Notes under the pieces: generated by a model
Database searches by the model: none
What the model saw: only the letters and a program-made list of their open reading frames with translations
Told to the model about the DNA's origin: nothing
Translations under genes and position numbers: made by a program
In this document: positions 11,540-21,351 of the stretch, piece by piece
Numbering within the stretch: position 1 is the first letter of the stretch
Layout of the letters: the number at the start of each line of letters is the position of its first letter
Assembly (NCBI GenBank): GCA_910592205.1
Contig: CAJVPJ010000200.1
Location: 1-35,576, forward strand
Origin: Paraglomus occultum
Lineage: Eukaryota; Glomeromycota; Glomeromycetes; Paraglomerales; Paraglomeraceae
DNA: 35,576 nucleotides
Reading direction: 5' to 3'

Positions 11540-13039
11540 ATGGAATCTGCACTGCAAATAAACACCAGAACTGCAAGAAGTGCTTCAGAATCTAGTGATT
11601 ACAACGACCCTTATATTGAAAGTGACATTGACCATAACTTTGTCAAAGCTCTCTCAGAGCTTTCCATTAGCGAATCTACTTCGTCTCGGCCGTCGTTATA
11701 TTACCTACTTCCCGAAATCCTCGAATCTATATTCATTCATCTCCCTGTGCCCAGAAGAGTAGCTGGAGTATGCCGACTGTTTCGTGCTATCGTCGTTACG
11801 TCCAAAAGCTTCAAAAGAGGCTGGATTAGATATTGGCTACATCCTGACCTGCCGAAATCTTTCATGCCGTCTTATTCTCAACTATGTCAAGCAGTAGAAA
11901 CAAAGGCTCCATTCAACATCTTGATGGAGATTATTGATTTGCAAGTCCTAGGAAAGCGAAGGCTGCAATCTTCATATGACGGAAGTGTTACAAGACTGCT
12001 CGATGCAGCATATGCCCATCCAACCAGTGGGAAGCTCATTCCTTATCTAATTAATAGAGGTGTTAAGATAGATAGATATATTACCGCTCATACATCAAAA
12101 GACTGCGACTTAACGGACAGTGGATCATTTCCTGAAGGCAAATTAGAAAAGGATTATTTGTCGGTAGTGAAAGCCGCTGGCTACGCGTCTCTAGACTTGC
12201 GACAAGAGCTCGCAAATAAACCAAGCTTCTTTTCAGATACAGAACTTGCATTTGCAATAGTATTACGTGAACGACTAGATGTTGCAACAGCGCTTGCTCT
12301 CCACCCACAACATACGCTTGATATATTAGAGGAAAGTGTTGACAAACAATATACAAAGGGAATTGGATGGGCCTTTGAACGTGGTCTGGGAGAAATTCAA
12401 AAAAGGAATCCTCTCTATTTGCGACTTTGCATCGAAAAAGCTGATGTAGAAGCAGCCAGACTGGCTATTCTGAATGGCGCCGAAATTAATATATCGCCGT
12501 CGAGCCATATAGGTGAACCGGCAAAATTCGGTTCAACTAGTCTTCTCGAATTTACCATGCAATGTTACTTGGCTTATACAGAGTCGGAGAACAAGAGTGC
12601 CAGATGGAAATTGATAGAGTTGTTTCTGGAATCGGGAGCAGATGCTAATGCCGATAATGGACGTCCTCTATGTCTGTCCGTAACAAACAACCACTGGGAG
12701 TTAACGAGGCTTTTGCTCAAGAATGGAGCAGACCCCCGGCGAAGTGATATGCTGGCAGTGAAAATTGCCACAGACTTTGGATACAAGGATATGGCCAAGC
12801 AATTATACGAAATTTGCAAGACTGGCGGCTCTTTGACAAATTCTGGTAGGCATCGCCGACAGCACAGTAATAGTTGTGCTACAAATGGTAATGATGAAAA
12901 TGAGAAGAAGAATGGAGTAAAGAACTTGCTACGGCGACGTTGGACTTTAGCTGTGCCAAAGGTGACCCTTGTGGGTAAACGTAGGCTGAGTGATGGAGAT
13001 AAAAGTCGTAGACCTAACGAGCCGAGTCGACCTGTATAA
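11540..13039 (+). CDS. F-box-like/ankyrin repeat protein, single exon
   Basis: Intact 499-codon frame without introns, in contrast to most neighbours. Residues 1-52 are polar, Ser-rich and acidic. Residues about 53-95 (YLLPEILESIFIHLPVPRRV then AGVCRLFRAI) match an F-box: LP at the start, a hydrophobic helix, and a later CR.F pair. Ankyrin-type helices appear at about 300-430, best seen in WKLIELFLESGADANADNG and NHWELTRLLLKNGADPRR, with weaker units before them. The C-terminal 70 residues are basic and disordered (RRHRRQHSN and LLRRRW). An F-box with ankyrin repeats suggests a substrate adaptor of an SCF ubiquitin ligase, but Skp1 binding is inferred. The start is the first ATG after a pyrimidine-rich leader. 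A poly(A) signal AATAAA lies at 13163. The gene converges on TRM13. Confidence 0.88.
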   Translation: MESALQINTRTARSASESSDYNDPYIESDIDHNFVKALSELSISESTSSRPSLYYLLPEILESIFIHLPVPRRVAGVCRLFRAIVVTSKSFKRGWIRYWLHPDLPKSFMPSYSQLCQAVETKAPFNILMEIIDLQVLGKRRLQSSYDGSVTRLLDAAYAHPTSGKLIPYLINRGVKIDRYITAHTSKDCDLTDSGSFPEGKLEKDYLSVVKAAGYASLDLRQELANKPSFFSDTELAFAIVLRERLDVATALALHPQHTLDILEESVDKQYTKGIGWAFERGLGEIQKRNPLYLRLCIEKADVEAARLAILNGAEINISPSSHIGEPAKFGSTSLLEFTMQCYLAYTESENKSARWKLIELFLESGADANADNGRPLCLSVTNNHWELTRLLLKNGADPRRSDMLAVKIATDFGYKDMAKQLYEICKTGGSLTNSGRHRRQHSNSCATNGNDENEKKNGVKNLLRRRWTLAVPKVTLVGKRRLSDGDKSRRPNEPSRPV

Positions 13040-13517
13040 TTCTGTACAAAATTACTAGTGTTTTACGGTTGAGGGATTTTTCGTGAGAGTAGAGTTTCCC
13101 ACCTGTACATATAAAGTATCTTGTTTTATTATTTTATATATGACATTTAGACATTTTTTTTTAATAAAGATTTCGAGTTTCGAAATCTATTTATTTATTT
13201 ATATATAATAATAATAATAATAATAATTTTTCTGCATTGTTACTTAATAACCTCTTCACTTTTGTATTGCTAGCAAAGCCACGTTCTCAAGAGAAACGAG
13301 CGAATCCACATAATATACCAAATATGACTGAAATCCGTTAGCTTCAAGATATCTCACTCTTCCCATGTCTAATATTCTTTTGCATTTGTATCCTAAAATC
13401 TCTCTCTCCGAATGTCCTAATCCAGAATAATGTCTGTTTGATAAAAGATTGGCTGCTAGTTTAGTATTAACTCACGACATTATACAGAATGGTTTCCATG
13501 TTATTCACTTGTCCCGC
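13040..13517. other. Convergent 3' region with poly(A) signal and microsatellite
   Basis: Shared 3' flank of the ankyrin gene and TRM13. It holds AATAAA (13163-13168), short TTTA repeats (about 13189-13200) and an (ATA)n tract (about 13205-13226). No gene seen. Confidence 0.6.
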
Positions 13518-15221
13518 TCACCCGATATTCTCATCCTCATAAACACAATCTCGATCATTGTAATCATGATCGTTATCTTCATCTTCGTCATTCTTTGGCC
13601 GCTGTCCGCAGATAGCCCAGCTGCTCATCGCACACATGCACGCGAAATCTTTTGGCGTTATGCCAGTCTCGTTGAGATATTCTTGATATGGATACATGTA
13701 ATATCGACATAGTTGATGACAGCACAATGCGATTAGAATGCCCGCGACTGGATTATTGGAGCTTGACGTAATAATGAAACCGAGAGGTAAGGACGAATGA
13801 AGCCCCAACAAACTCTTATCCTTATACACAAATATCTCCTTTTACCCGTGATCTGTAGACTTTGCAAGATTGACAAGCGCTTTAAGAGTGACATCCGTCG
13901 CAGATCCACACAAGTGTTTGGAAAACGCGATCACTTTCTTGTTTTCGATTAAATCAACCTTTGACAAATCTAAATCTTTAATGTCACTCCATATACGTCT
14001 TACAGCCGATGGATCGGAAGCAGCTCGAATGTTGGAATCAAACTGAAGAGTGGGGGGAATAATTCATATTTTAAATGCTTTGACTTTTTTGTATATAGCC
14101 AACAAATTTGTATTCACCTTCAAGCGCATATTCTTCCTATCAACTAAAATAAATACTGCACTGCCATCGTCAGCAACCGCCGCCTGAACGAATCTCGATA
14201 ATTCTCCTACAAACAATATATCGGCTACAAGTCAATGTTTGTACTGATATAAATAGTAAGTGGAAGTTATAAAACCCACCTTTACCAGCACCAAATTCAA
14301 TAAAACAACCGTCCTTTGGCAATAGTGACAATTTTTCCATGTGTCCCAGGAGAGACGCCTTTGATAGTTTCGTATGAGATAATTGAAAAGAGAAGAGCAT
14401 CACCAATTCATCTCACCTGCTGAATAGCATGTTTTGTATTCTTTAATGTTTCCCTATAAAACAGGAACAAATTCTTGGTTTACTCATAATCCCCTCTTGC
14501 AATCATATCCTAACTTTTGCGTGAAACTCACATCTTTTTTTGCAGCACTGGATGATCCAAGACAGATGTTTGTATCTCGGGCACGAGCAAGTCGTACCAT
14601 TGTTCGATTTTTTTAATCAAAGCGTCAAGTTCTTCCTTTGGAAGCTCTGATAGCGCAATTTTTGTATGGGAATCGGATGATGCCAGTGTACAGTTGATAT
14701 CGAGGGAAAAGTAAGGTTGTTTAGGAAGAGGTCTTGCGTTACATTTTCTCAGGTGTGATTGTAACTCGTCCTCATACACCGTGCTATATTGTGAGATTAT
14801 TATGGTAGATGATATGATGGAGGTATCTGAGTAATGGGTGTCGTCACATAACAATCACTTACTGCGATCGATCGTATGGACATGGAATTCTTCTTCTCTT
14901 TCCTTCTTGATCACAAATCAAATGTTCACCACAGAATTTGTTTCCTAATTTTGTCGGAAGATGACAATATCGTCTCAAAAAAAGGGACACGTGTCATAAT
15001 GCTCGCTGTTAACCACAAAAGTATCTACATCCATGATAGACATTCTCGCCCGCTTACCTTTTTCGCTTCACCCAGAAATGACATTGGCGTGGCTACAATC
15101 GAACAATCGCAGCTCATTATTGATCACTGCTTAAATTTTAGGAATTTGTGTCAATACTTACATTGTTTTGTGGTGGTGGTGGGATATTATCATCCTGCCT
15201 TTGTTTTGGTTCTTTAGGCAT
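13518..15221 (-). CDS. TRM13: tRNA 2'-O-methyltransferase TRM13
   Basis: SAM-dependent enzyme that 2'-O-methylates position 4 in the acceptor stem of certain tRNAs. Nine exons (15162-15221, 15058-15092, 14863-14973, 14532-14783, 14417-14453, 14280-14358, 14118-14206, 13846-14042, 13518-13761) close in phase to 367 residues. The N-terminal CCCH-type zinc finger reads CHFWVKRKRRYC then NKFCGEH. The CHHC finger reads RIPCPYDRSHTVYEDEL then HLRKCNARP. The methyltransferase core has CFIEFGAGKGELSRFV (SAM loop), FILVDRKNMRLKFDSNIRA, FSKHLCGSATDVTLKAL, NPVAGILIALCCHQLC and MSSWAICG. The acceptor tttgag before exon 3 and the acceptor at 13762 were fixed by these motifs. The last 25 residues are acidic. 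QTRT2, another tRNA-modification gene, lies directly upstream on the same strand. Confidence 0.95.
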
Positions 15222-15966
15222 TTTCGAAAAAAGAAGTGACCACAAACTCGATTTCAGGGGTGTTTCTTTCTCTTATTATTATTAGTCGTTTACAACAATG
15301 CAATGCCAATATATCATAGTAACAGTAGAACACTGAAATAGGTCATCGTGAATGGCACTAGTGATTGAATGGGACCATTGATGATATAACCCTATTTATT
15401 CAAACGTCACCGTTCATTGTTAAATTTGGGTCTAAACACACTATTGTAGAATTATTAATTAAACAATGAAATTGGGTTTGAAGATCATAATATATGGTTT
15501 AAAAGGATGTGGTTTAATTAGTTGCGTCTTACAAGGAGAGACATTCGAAGTGAGTTTCGGTAATTCTGGACCCATCAAATTAACATCCGGTTGTGGTATA
15601 TTCACAGGAAAAAGCTCTCGCAATTGTTTTGTGGGTATAATTAAATTTACGCTTCATTAAATATCCCCCCGAAATCAACTTGTTAAAAAGAAGTTGGAAA
15701 TAGGGATACTCAAACTGAGCATTCTCGCAATCGCCTTGACTATAGCAAGAAAATAACCTTTATGGGACTACAGAGGCAGACAATCTGTTTCAGCTCTTGA
15801 ACTTAGCCTGTGGAATTATGCTCACATCGTGTGTATTAAATAAAAAAAGTTTGTTCCTCTTCCCAAACACAAATAAATGACTGGACATCGTTTTTCACCG
15901 CACGCGACTCGAATCCCTTTACAGAAATATGCTCTAATTTTCTATTATTAATCAATCCCTTGTCTA
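15222..15966. other. Intergenic TRM13/QTRT2 with a possible minus-strand exon
   Basis: On minus, 15467-15640 is an open frame of coding character (LRELFPVNIPQPDVNLMGPE and later KTQLIKPHPFKPYI) ending in a stop just after FIV. Farther upstream, a frame starting MSSHLFVFGKRNKLFLF (about 15890) reaches a donor-like gtgagc, but I could not join the two with consistent phase. The plus-strand frame 15466-15660 is probably the shadow. Either a small unrecognised gene or QTRT2 3' untranslated sequence. Confidence 0.3.
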
Positions 15967-17626
15967 TTAATAATCCGTCTTTCGTTTCGGTTCCACGTCA
16001 TGCTTCATAGAGTGTTCAATTTGTGCTTGTCCCTCATGTCGAAGTAAAAATTGTCGCATATCTTCATCAAATGTCTTCATTTTAATGCTGTTCCTTATCC
16101 TCTCAAAGAACCGTCCATACACAAATAAATTATGGCTGTTTAAATGTCAGAACAGTTTCAGTCAAGGAAATCAACTTACTCGGCAACTGACCTTATGAGA
16201 AGCACGCTCGCCAACATCTCGTGTGCTATCAATAAATGATGTGTGTAAGCTCTGGTATAGTTCTGACATGCATGACACTCGCAAGAGGTCACAAATGGTT
16301 GAAAGTCTCTCGCAAACGATTTGTCCCACAAATTTATCGATAGTGTTGTAACGTCCGAAACATTACTGTCTGTAGCAAACTTGAACGTAAACGCGTGTCC
16401 GTTGTCAGCCATCTCCGAGGGATAGCTAGTATCAAATAGATCAACTCCTTCAGAAACCGCTCGTAAGATGTCCCCTTAGAAAAAAACGTCGATATACTCG
16501 TTAAATAAAAAATATTAACGCAAATAAAAATTGTTTAATCTGACGGTCAAATACCAGGAGTCCCAAGGCCATACACAAGACGTGGTTTTTCTTGCGGCAG
16601 GTGGTTGAGCGAAGTTCTCAACAGATCCAATCGCTCTTCGGAAGTGTCTCCAATATCAGAGACATTCAGCACAAAACCTAAACATTGAATTTCTACATTA
16701 GAATAAAATGAAATGGCGATCGGGTCGTATTACATTTATTACACCTGTAGATGTATGAACCTGCAACATTTCTTTTTACCGTCTCTTGTGCCGACCTGAC
16801 CCTCTCTTCGCGAATATTATGTCCACCCAACATGCCAAAAACATTTGCATCTTCCTGCGTCAAATGGTAGATTGGATCCGAATTAATGTGAGGGAAAAAA
16901 TGAGATTACGGTGGCATCTTGAATAGCAGACAAAAAGTCAACGTACTTCCATTCGATCTAGTGTATCGTCCAGCCATTTAAGCGTCCGATCAACCGACTT
17001 TTGGACGCGCTTGTCGCCATGATTCTTTTGTATTAATGAATCAGAAAATGCTGCGAAAAAATCGGGTTTATATGCATTCATATACAACAGATAGTTTGCT
17101 AGTGTAAGCTTATAGAAGGATAATTAGTTCAATCGATTGACAACGAAACAAGAAAGCTCTTTTAACACAAAGCATAACTCACTTGTCTTATCCCTTGATG
17201 TGTCCGTACCGAGATGAATTTATCAGAATTAATCCGAGCCTTGACTTGTTTGACTGGATCGTGTATGTCAAAGTATAACAAATACTCTTGCAAGTTGAAA
17301 AATTCATGTGCGCCTCCGGGAAACTTTGTTGAAGCTGGTGGCTGTACATCGAGACTTGCAGGATACCTTTAAGTTAAATCGAGTTCCTCCCCTTCTTTTT
17401 TTATTTGATACAGAGCGGTTTACGTTAATACTTACAACTGTTCCAGGGTTATCCCAACAGCCTGGAAAGGCAATAGACGCAAATTATCGGGCGTGAGATG
17501 TAATACAGAACCTCGAACGGTATTTAGGATACAGTTTGGAGTATCTAGGATCTTTGACGCTAGGCTTAGTCGACCCAGGCGCAGGGATATCTCGTTGTTT
17601 AGTACGGTGAATAATAATGGTGCCAT
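15967..17626 (-). CDS. QTRT2: Queuine tRNA-ribosyltransferase accessory subunit 2
   Basis: Non-catalytic partner of QTRT1 in the heterodimer that swaps guanine 34 for salvaged queuine in His, Asn, Asp and Tyr tRNAs. Seven exons (17436-17626, 17183-17366, 16947-17108, 16761-16854, 16555-16677, 16192-16474, 15967-16135) give 401 residues, close to the human length. Marks: VLHLTPDNLRLLP; KFPGGAHEFFNLQEYLLYF; EDANVFGMLGGHNIREERVR; GFVLNVSDIGDTSEERLDLL; PRLVYGLGTPGDILRAVSEG; DLFDTSYP; then CECHACQNYTRAYTHHLLIA, the CxCxxC zinc site, with HEMLASVLL after it. Last-exon residues VYGRFFERIR fit the family C-terminus. The donor of exon 6 is either gtcagt (used here) or gtaagt 11-12 bases later. No QTRT1 gene is in the window. 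Presence implies the organism salvages queuine. Confidence 0.94.
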
Positions 17627-18204
17627 TGCATCCTGTGCACGAAGATCGTAACTTTTTGATATTTATCGATTGTAGCACGGGACGGTTCTACGAAATACGT
17701 TTTTAGCAATTGATTCCTCATAGACAACAGTTTATAGTTACTTTCATTGTCTACTTTGATACAGATAATCGATGAATCCCTGATTTAATAACTGTGCAGC
17801 GTAAATGCACTTGCTTTGTTGTAGACAGCAATTGATTGCTATAATAATTAATTTGATCCAGAAATACTACTCCAAGCTATGACACAGATTATTGTTTTAT
17901 TACGAGACCGAGACTAATACGATATATTTTGTAGGTAGATCAATTCATCTGTCAGCTAAAAAGTCAGTAACTATAATCATCTATGACAAGGGCAAACATC
18001 AATTACTGACTAGTAACTACAATGCAATAACAGCGTCCATTATCTAAATTGGAAAGATAAACAATCATCTATATTATTGGCAATTTGAAATAAATGAAAT
18101 CTTACACTATACAAAGACAAAATGACAATACGGCAGCTGACAGCACATCATATAGCGCTTCAGATTATGTCTTTATTGAACTTCTATCCTACCAGACATT
18201 GTCC
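17627..18204. other. Intergenic QTRT2/RCC1
   Basis: 578 bp between the QTRT2 start and the RCC1 stop, both genes on minus. It must hold the QTRT2 promoter and the RCC1 3' end. Frames are closed throughout, and I see no RNA gene or strong motif. Confidence 0.5.
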
Positions 18205-20025
18205 TTAGGAGTTCGTCTCCGTCCGGTCTTGGATACCGAGTAAGAGCGAGTGCTGTGAGCCCCCGCCAATTGACACTATTTCAACACCGATGATTTTTTG
18301 TCCGGTAAGTTCGTAAGGGACAAGTTCATCGGCACCAGTATCATCGTCTTCGCTTATCGAACGGCCGTTCCCAAGTGCGTATGTGATCCCGCTTCCCCAT
18401 GTGTATACTTTCCCGTCCCGACTCAGGGCTAATGTATGGAAATCACCACTAGCAATGGACTTGCATGGTGGAAGGCCACTTACTCGTCTCGGTATGGATA
18501 CGGCCGTTTTAGTGGACTTTGCTATAATAACAGCAAGAAAGGATTGATCAATGTAAGAACAGAAACTTAAACATGAAAAGACAGGATACGGATACAATGT
18601 ATTTAACGTAATAAAGCATATGATAGCCAAATGCATAAGGATAACTTACAAGTGCCATTGGCTTTCTCTCCATCCTTATGATCTTGTACTTTTGCCTCAA
18701 CCTCCTTCGTTTCCGGCTCAATGTCGCTATTTACTGGCAGACTTCCAATGCCAAGCTGTCCAGCGTCGCCCCGCCCAACCGTGTAGACGTCCCCATTTTC
18801 TAACAAGAAGACTGAATGGTGTTCTCCAGCCGCTATTTGCTCTACATTCTTGTCCTCAAAAAACTCTATAATTGTCGGATACTGTATATCTCCTTCTACA
18901 TTTAATCCACACTGAAACATATTATTCAATCCCCAGGTATAAACATTTTTATCGCCGTCGATAGCAAAGTTATGATAGGCAGCACACGCAATTTTCTTAA
19001 TACCAGATAATCCTGCAACTTTATCTGCGTATATCCAAGAATCAGGACGTCTGGTTGAAATGCGTCGACCAAGCTGAGAATGATCACCCAAACCCCACGA
19101 GTAAACAAGGCCGTCCTGAGAGAGGGCAAGAGCATGATTTGAGCCAGCACCAATATCAACAATACGGGTACGCTCGAGATACTTGAGAGGCACAAATTTC
19201 TTTTGTTGTTGGCGTGCCAGTTCCGGACTGAAGCCAAGAAAAGAACCTTCCTCCGTCTTGTAAATCAGACAATCAGTAGAGAATGCGAGATATGTGGGTA
19301 CCATTAGATAATTGGAATCCTGTAATTTACAACAAACATAATTCGTCCTCATCCAAAAACTTACTTTGAAAGTTCCAGCAGCGTAAACTCGTCCTTCTTC
19401 AGACAAAACTAAAGTTATATTTCCGCCACACACAGCTTTTATAATTTTGACGCCATCCAATCCTTCTACCAAACCAGGCACATATTCATCAGACTCGTTC
19501 GTTGTCCTTCCAAGAGCGCCGTGATCATTACATCCCCACGAATAAACCTAAATGTCCATCCACAATTCACGCATTAATCGACTTGTGTTGCCCAATACAA
19601 GCATCAATTACTACTTTCTAACCTTGCCATCTTCTGTTATAGCTACATTATGAAGGCAAGCGGTGGCAATATATACGATGTTCTTGTCCTCTAAACTTCT
19701 TATCGGCATTGGCTTCTTGCGTTTTAAACAGTCTTCTCCCAATCCCAACTGTGCACAATCTCCGTTACCCATGACGAAAGCGATTTTCTTTTTAGTAGGG
19801 TATGTTTCTGGGCCAGGCAACGGGGAAAAGGTCGATGCTGCTTTCACTCTCTTGGCCCGAGGTTGGGTAGGCGCCTTGGGAACTATACAATGTAAACGAA
19901 GTAGGGCGTAGGATTAGCAATGTGCGTCAAAACAGCATCTGACACGAGGGTAGAAAGGAAAACTCTCTCTTCTTAGCCAATTGATTGCTTACTTGCTTAC
20001 CTCGTTTGCTTCGCATTTTAGCCAT
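18205..20025 (-). CDS. RCC1: RCC1-type Ran guanine nucleotide exchange factor
   Basis: Chromatin-bound exchange factor that charges Ran with GTP in the nucleus and so sets the direction of nuclear transport. Five exons (20001-20025, 19623-19882, 19365-19547, 18650-19319, 18205-18521) give 484 residues. The N-terminal tail is basic (MAKMRSKRG, then QPRAKRVKAAS), as expected for nuclear import and DNA/histone contact. The seven-bladed propeller shows repeats such as VMGNGDCAQLGLGED, VYSWGCNDHGALGRTTNESD, VYAAGTFK, VDIGAGSNHALALSQDGLVY, VYTWGLNNMFQCGLN, VYTVGRGDAGQLGIGSLP and IASGDFHTLALSRDGKVYTW. Exon 4 contains an in-frame 45-nt stretch (gtaccc at about 19301 to acaag at about 19257) that looks like an intron and interrupts a usually compact loop (DSN..EGSFLGFSPEL). 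If spliced, the protein has 469 residues. The true intron just before it is also 45 nt. Confidence 0.95.
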
Positions 20026-20363
20026 ACTGCCTGTTCACGTAAAGGAAAGCGCGTGTAAGAAAAACAAATACAAGACTTGTGAAACGAGCTATTTATTGTA
20101 TATTTGAATTTTTAACAACGTGATTTTGGAGACAGTTTCCTGACCTGGGTGCCCCCACTCCGAGAATGGTTAGTGAATGTTGCACTACTTAAAACTGGCC
20201 ATAGTTGGCAGGTTGGTTTTTTAATATTAGAAATATTGTCATTAAGGTTTAGCAAACATCTGATAGTTAGACAGACGATCTCTGTCAAGGTTCTGAGCGT
20301 TATAAAGTTTCAATGTAATGATTCTCATGTATTTTCACAACTATACGATACAGGTTAGAATAA
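20026..20363. other. Intergenic upstream of RCC1
   Basis: RCC1 5' flank, AT-rich. The frame 20149-20358 starts with GTG and has no recognisable content. No gene supported. Confidence 0.45.
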
Positions 20364-20888
20364 TTATCCTGATTGCTTGTCATCTTTATAACTATTACTA
20401 TCATCCTGAGCTTCATACTCATTGGCTGCGTTCTCCTTATTCAACTAATAGGTTTCGATTGCCATATAATATCAGTGCCATCTCGAAATAACTAACCGTC
20501 CTTTGAACGTCACGTTCTTCCGTCCATTGACCACCGAATAATTATTTATATACCGATAAAACTTCGACGAAATTGTAATGAAGACAAATAGACGCCAAAA
20601 CCGAGCATTAAACATAACCAACATGTAAAGTAATTTGCTCGGAAGCGTGCGACGGAATAAGGGCGGTCGCTCCGCGTCGCGAGTCTTGACAATTTAGCAT
20701 GAGTCAACCACCAACTTTTTGAGTAAGATTTATTATTATGTTGTTTATTAATTTGTTGGTTTTCGAGACAGCTGTTGTCATGACGAACAGTGAAAGTTGA
20801 AACCTCGCCGTGGTGAAAGTTCGAATATATGTTATATCTAGTCCTCACCAGCAAACTCCCCGATGGCTCCCCATTCGGCCGAAGCCAT
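20364..20888 (-). CDS. Candidate small four-exon gene, unrecognised
   Basis: Tentative exons 20849-20888, 20619-20684, 20497-20516 and 20364-20444 keep phase and use donors gtgagg, gttatg and gttagt. They would give a 68-residue protein starting MASAEWGAIGEFA and ending in an acidic, polar tail (NKENAANEYEAQDDSNSYKD). If the last intron is not used, the third exon instead runs RDVQRTVSYFEMALILYG to a stop at 20437. The acidic tail and the clean first exon look coding, but the 20-nt exon and weak donors make the model doubtful. I recognise no family. The longer minus frame 20546-20923 across the same place is an alternative reading. Confidence 0.28.
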
Positions 20889-21351
20889 CTGTCTGCAGAG
20901 GCACGAAAATGCAACAAGCGCAATTAAGATTGGCGTTTTGTTACTGTATGAGGCGCGGGTGGCACGCCACTTTTTCCAGTTCTGCGGCGCCGGCGCTGCG
21001 ATCTCGGTCTTTCACAATCGGTGAATTCGCGCGGGATGCGTGTGCGTGTACGCGTGCGTTGTTTTATGCGGCAATTCCAGCTCAACATGATGCCAACCCT
21101 TAGAATATACTGGATATATTTCTTTACTATTTCAAAAAAAGGAAACTGTTTGTGACATCATCCCGAAAGAGGACCATGAGAACTTATGGGTATAATAATA
21201 CTTTGATAATTATTGCATAAGAAAATAATTGTCCCTCCATGGGCCACCAGTTACTTCACATGATCGGTTACTTGAGCGAACTTCTATTATTTATTCGTTT
21301 TGGGTAAACACAAGAGAGGCGTTCATAATAATATAACCTTAACCGTTTATT
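20889..21351. other. Intergenic with locally GC-rich patch
   Basis: Between the candidate small gene and the CCT8 stop. A locally GC-rich stretch (about 20930-21080, with gcggcgccggcgctgcg) contrasts with the surroundings and could be a promoter-type island. The plus frame 20810-21103 through it has no recognisable domain. Confidence 0.4.

Noticed and set aside
21066-21084. Resemblance of gcggcaattccagctc to the small-subunit rRNA 530 loop
   Set aside because: The match does not extend beyond about 15 bases on either side, so it is not an rRNA fragment.
20810-21103. 97-codon plus-strand frame in the GC-rich patch
   Set aside because: No domain, starts inside a region also open on minus, composition explained by local GC content.
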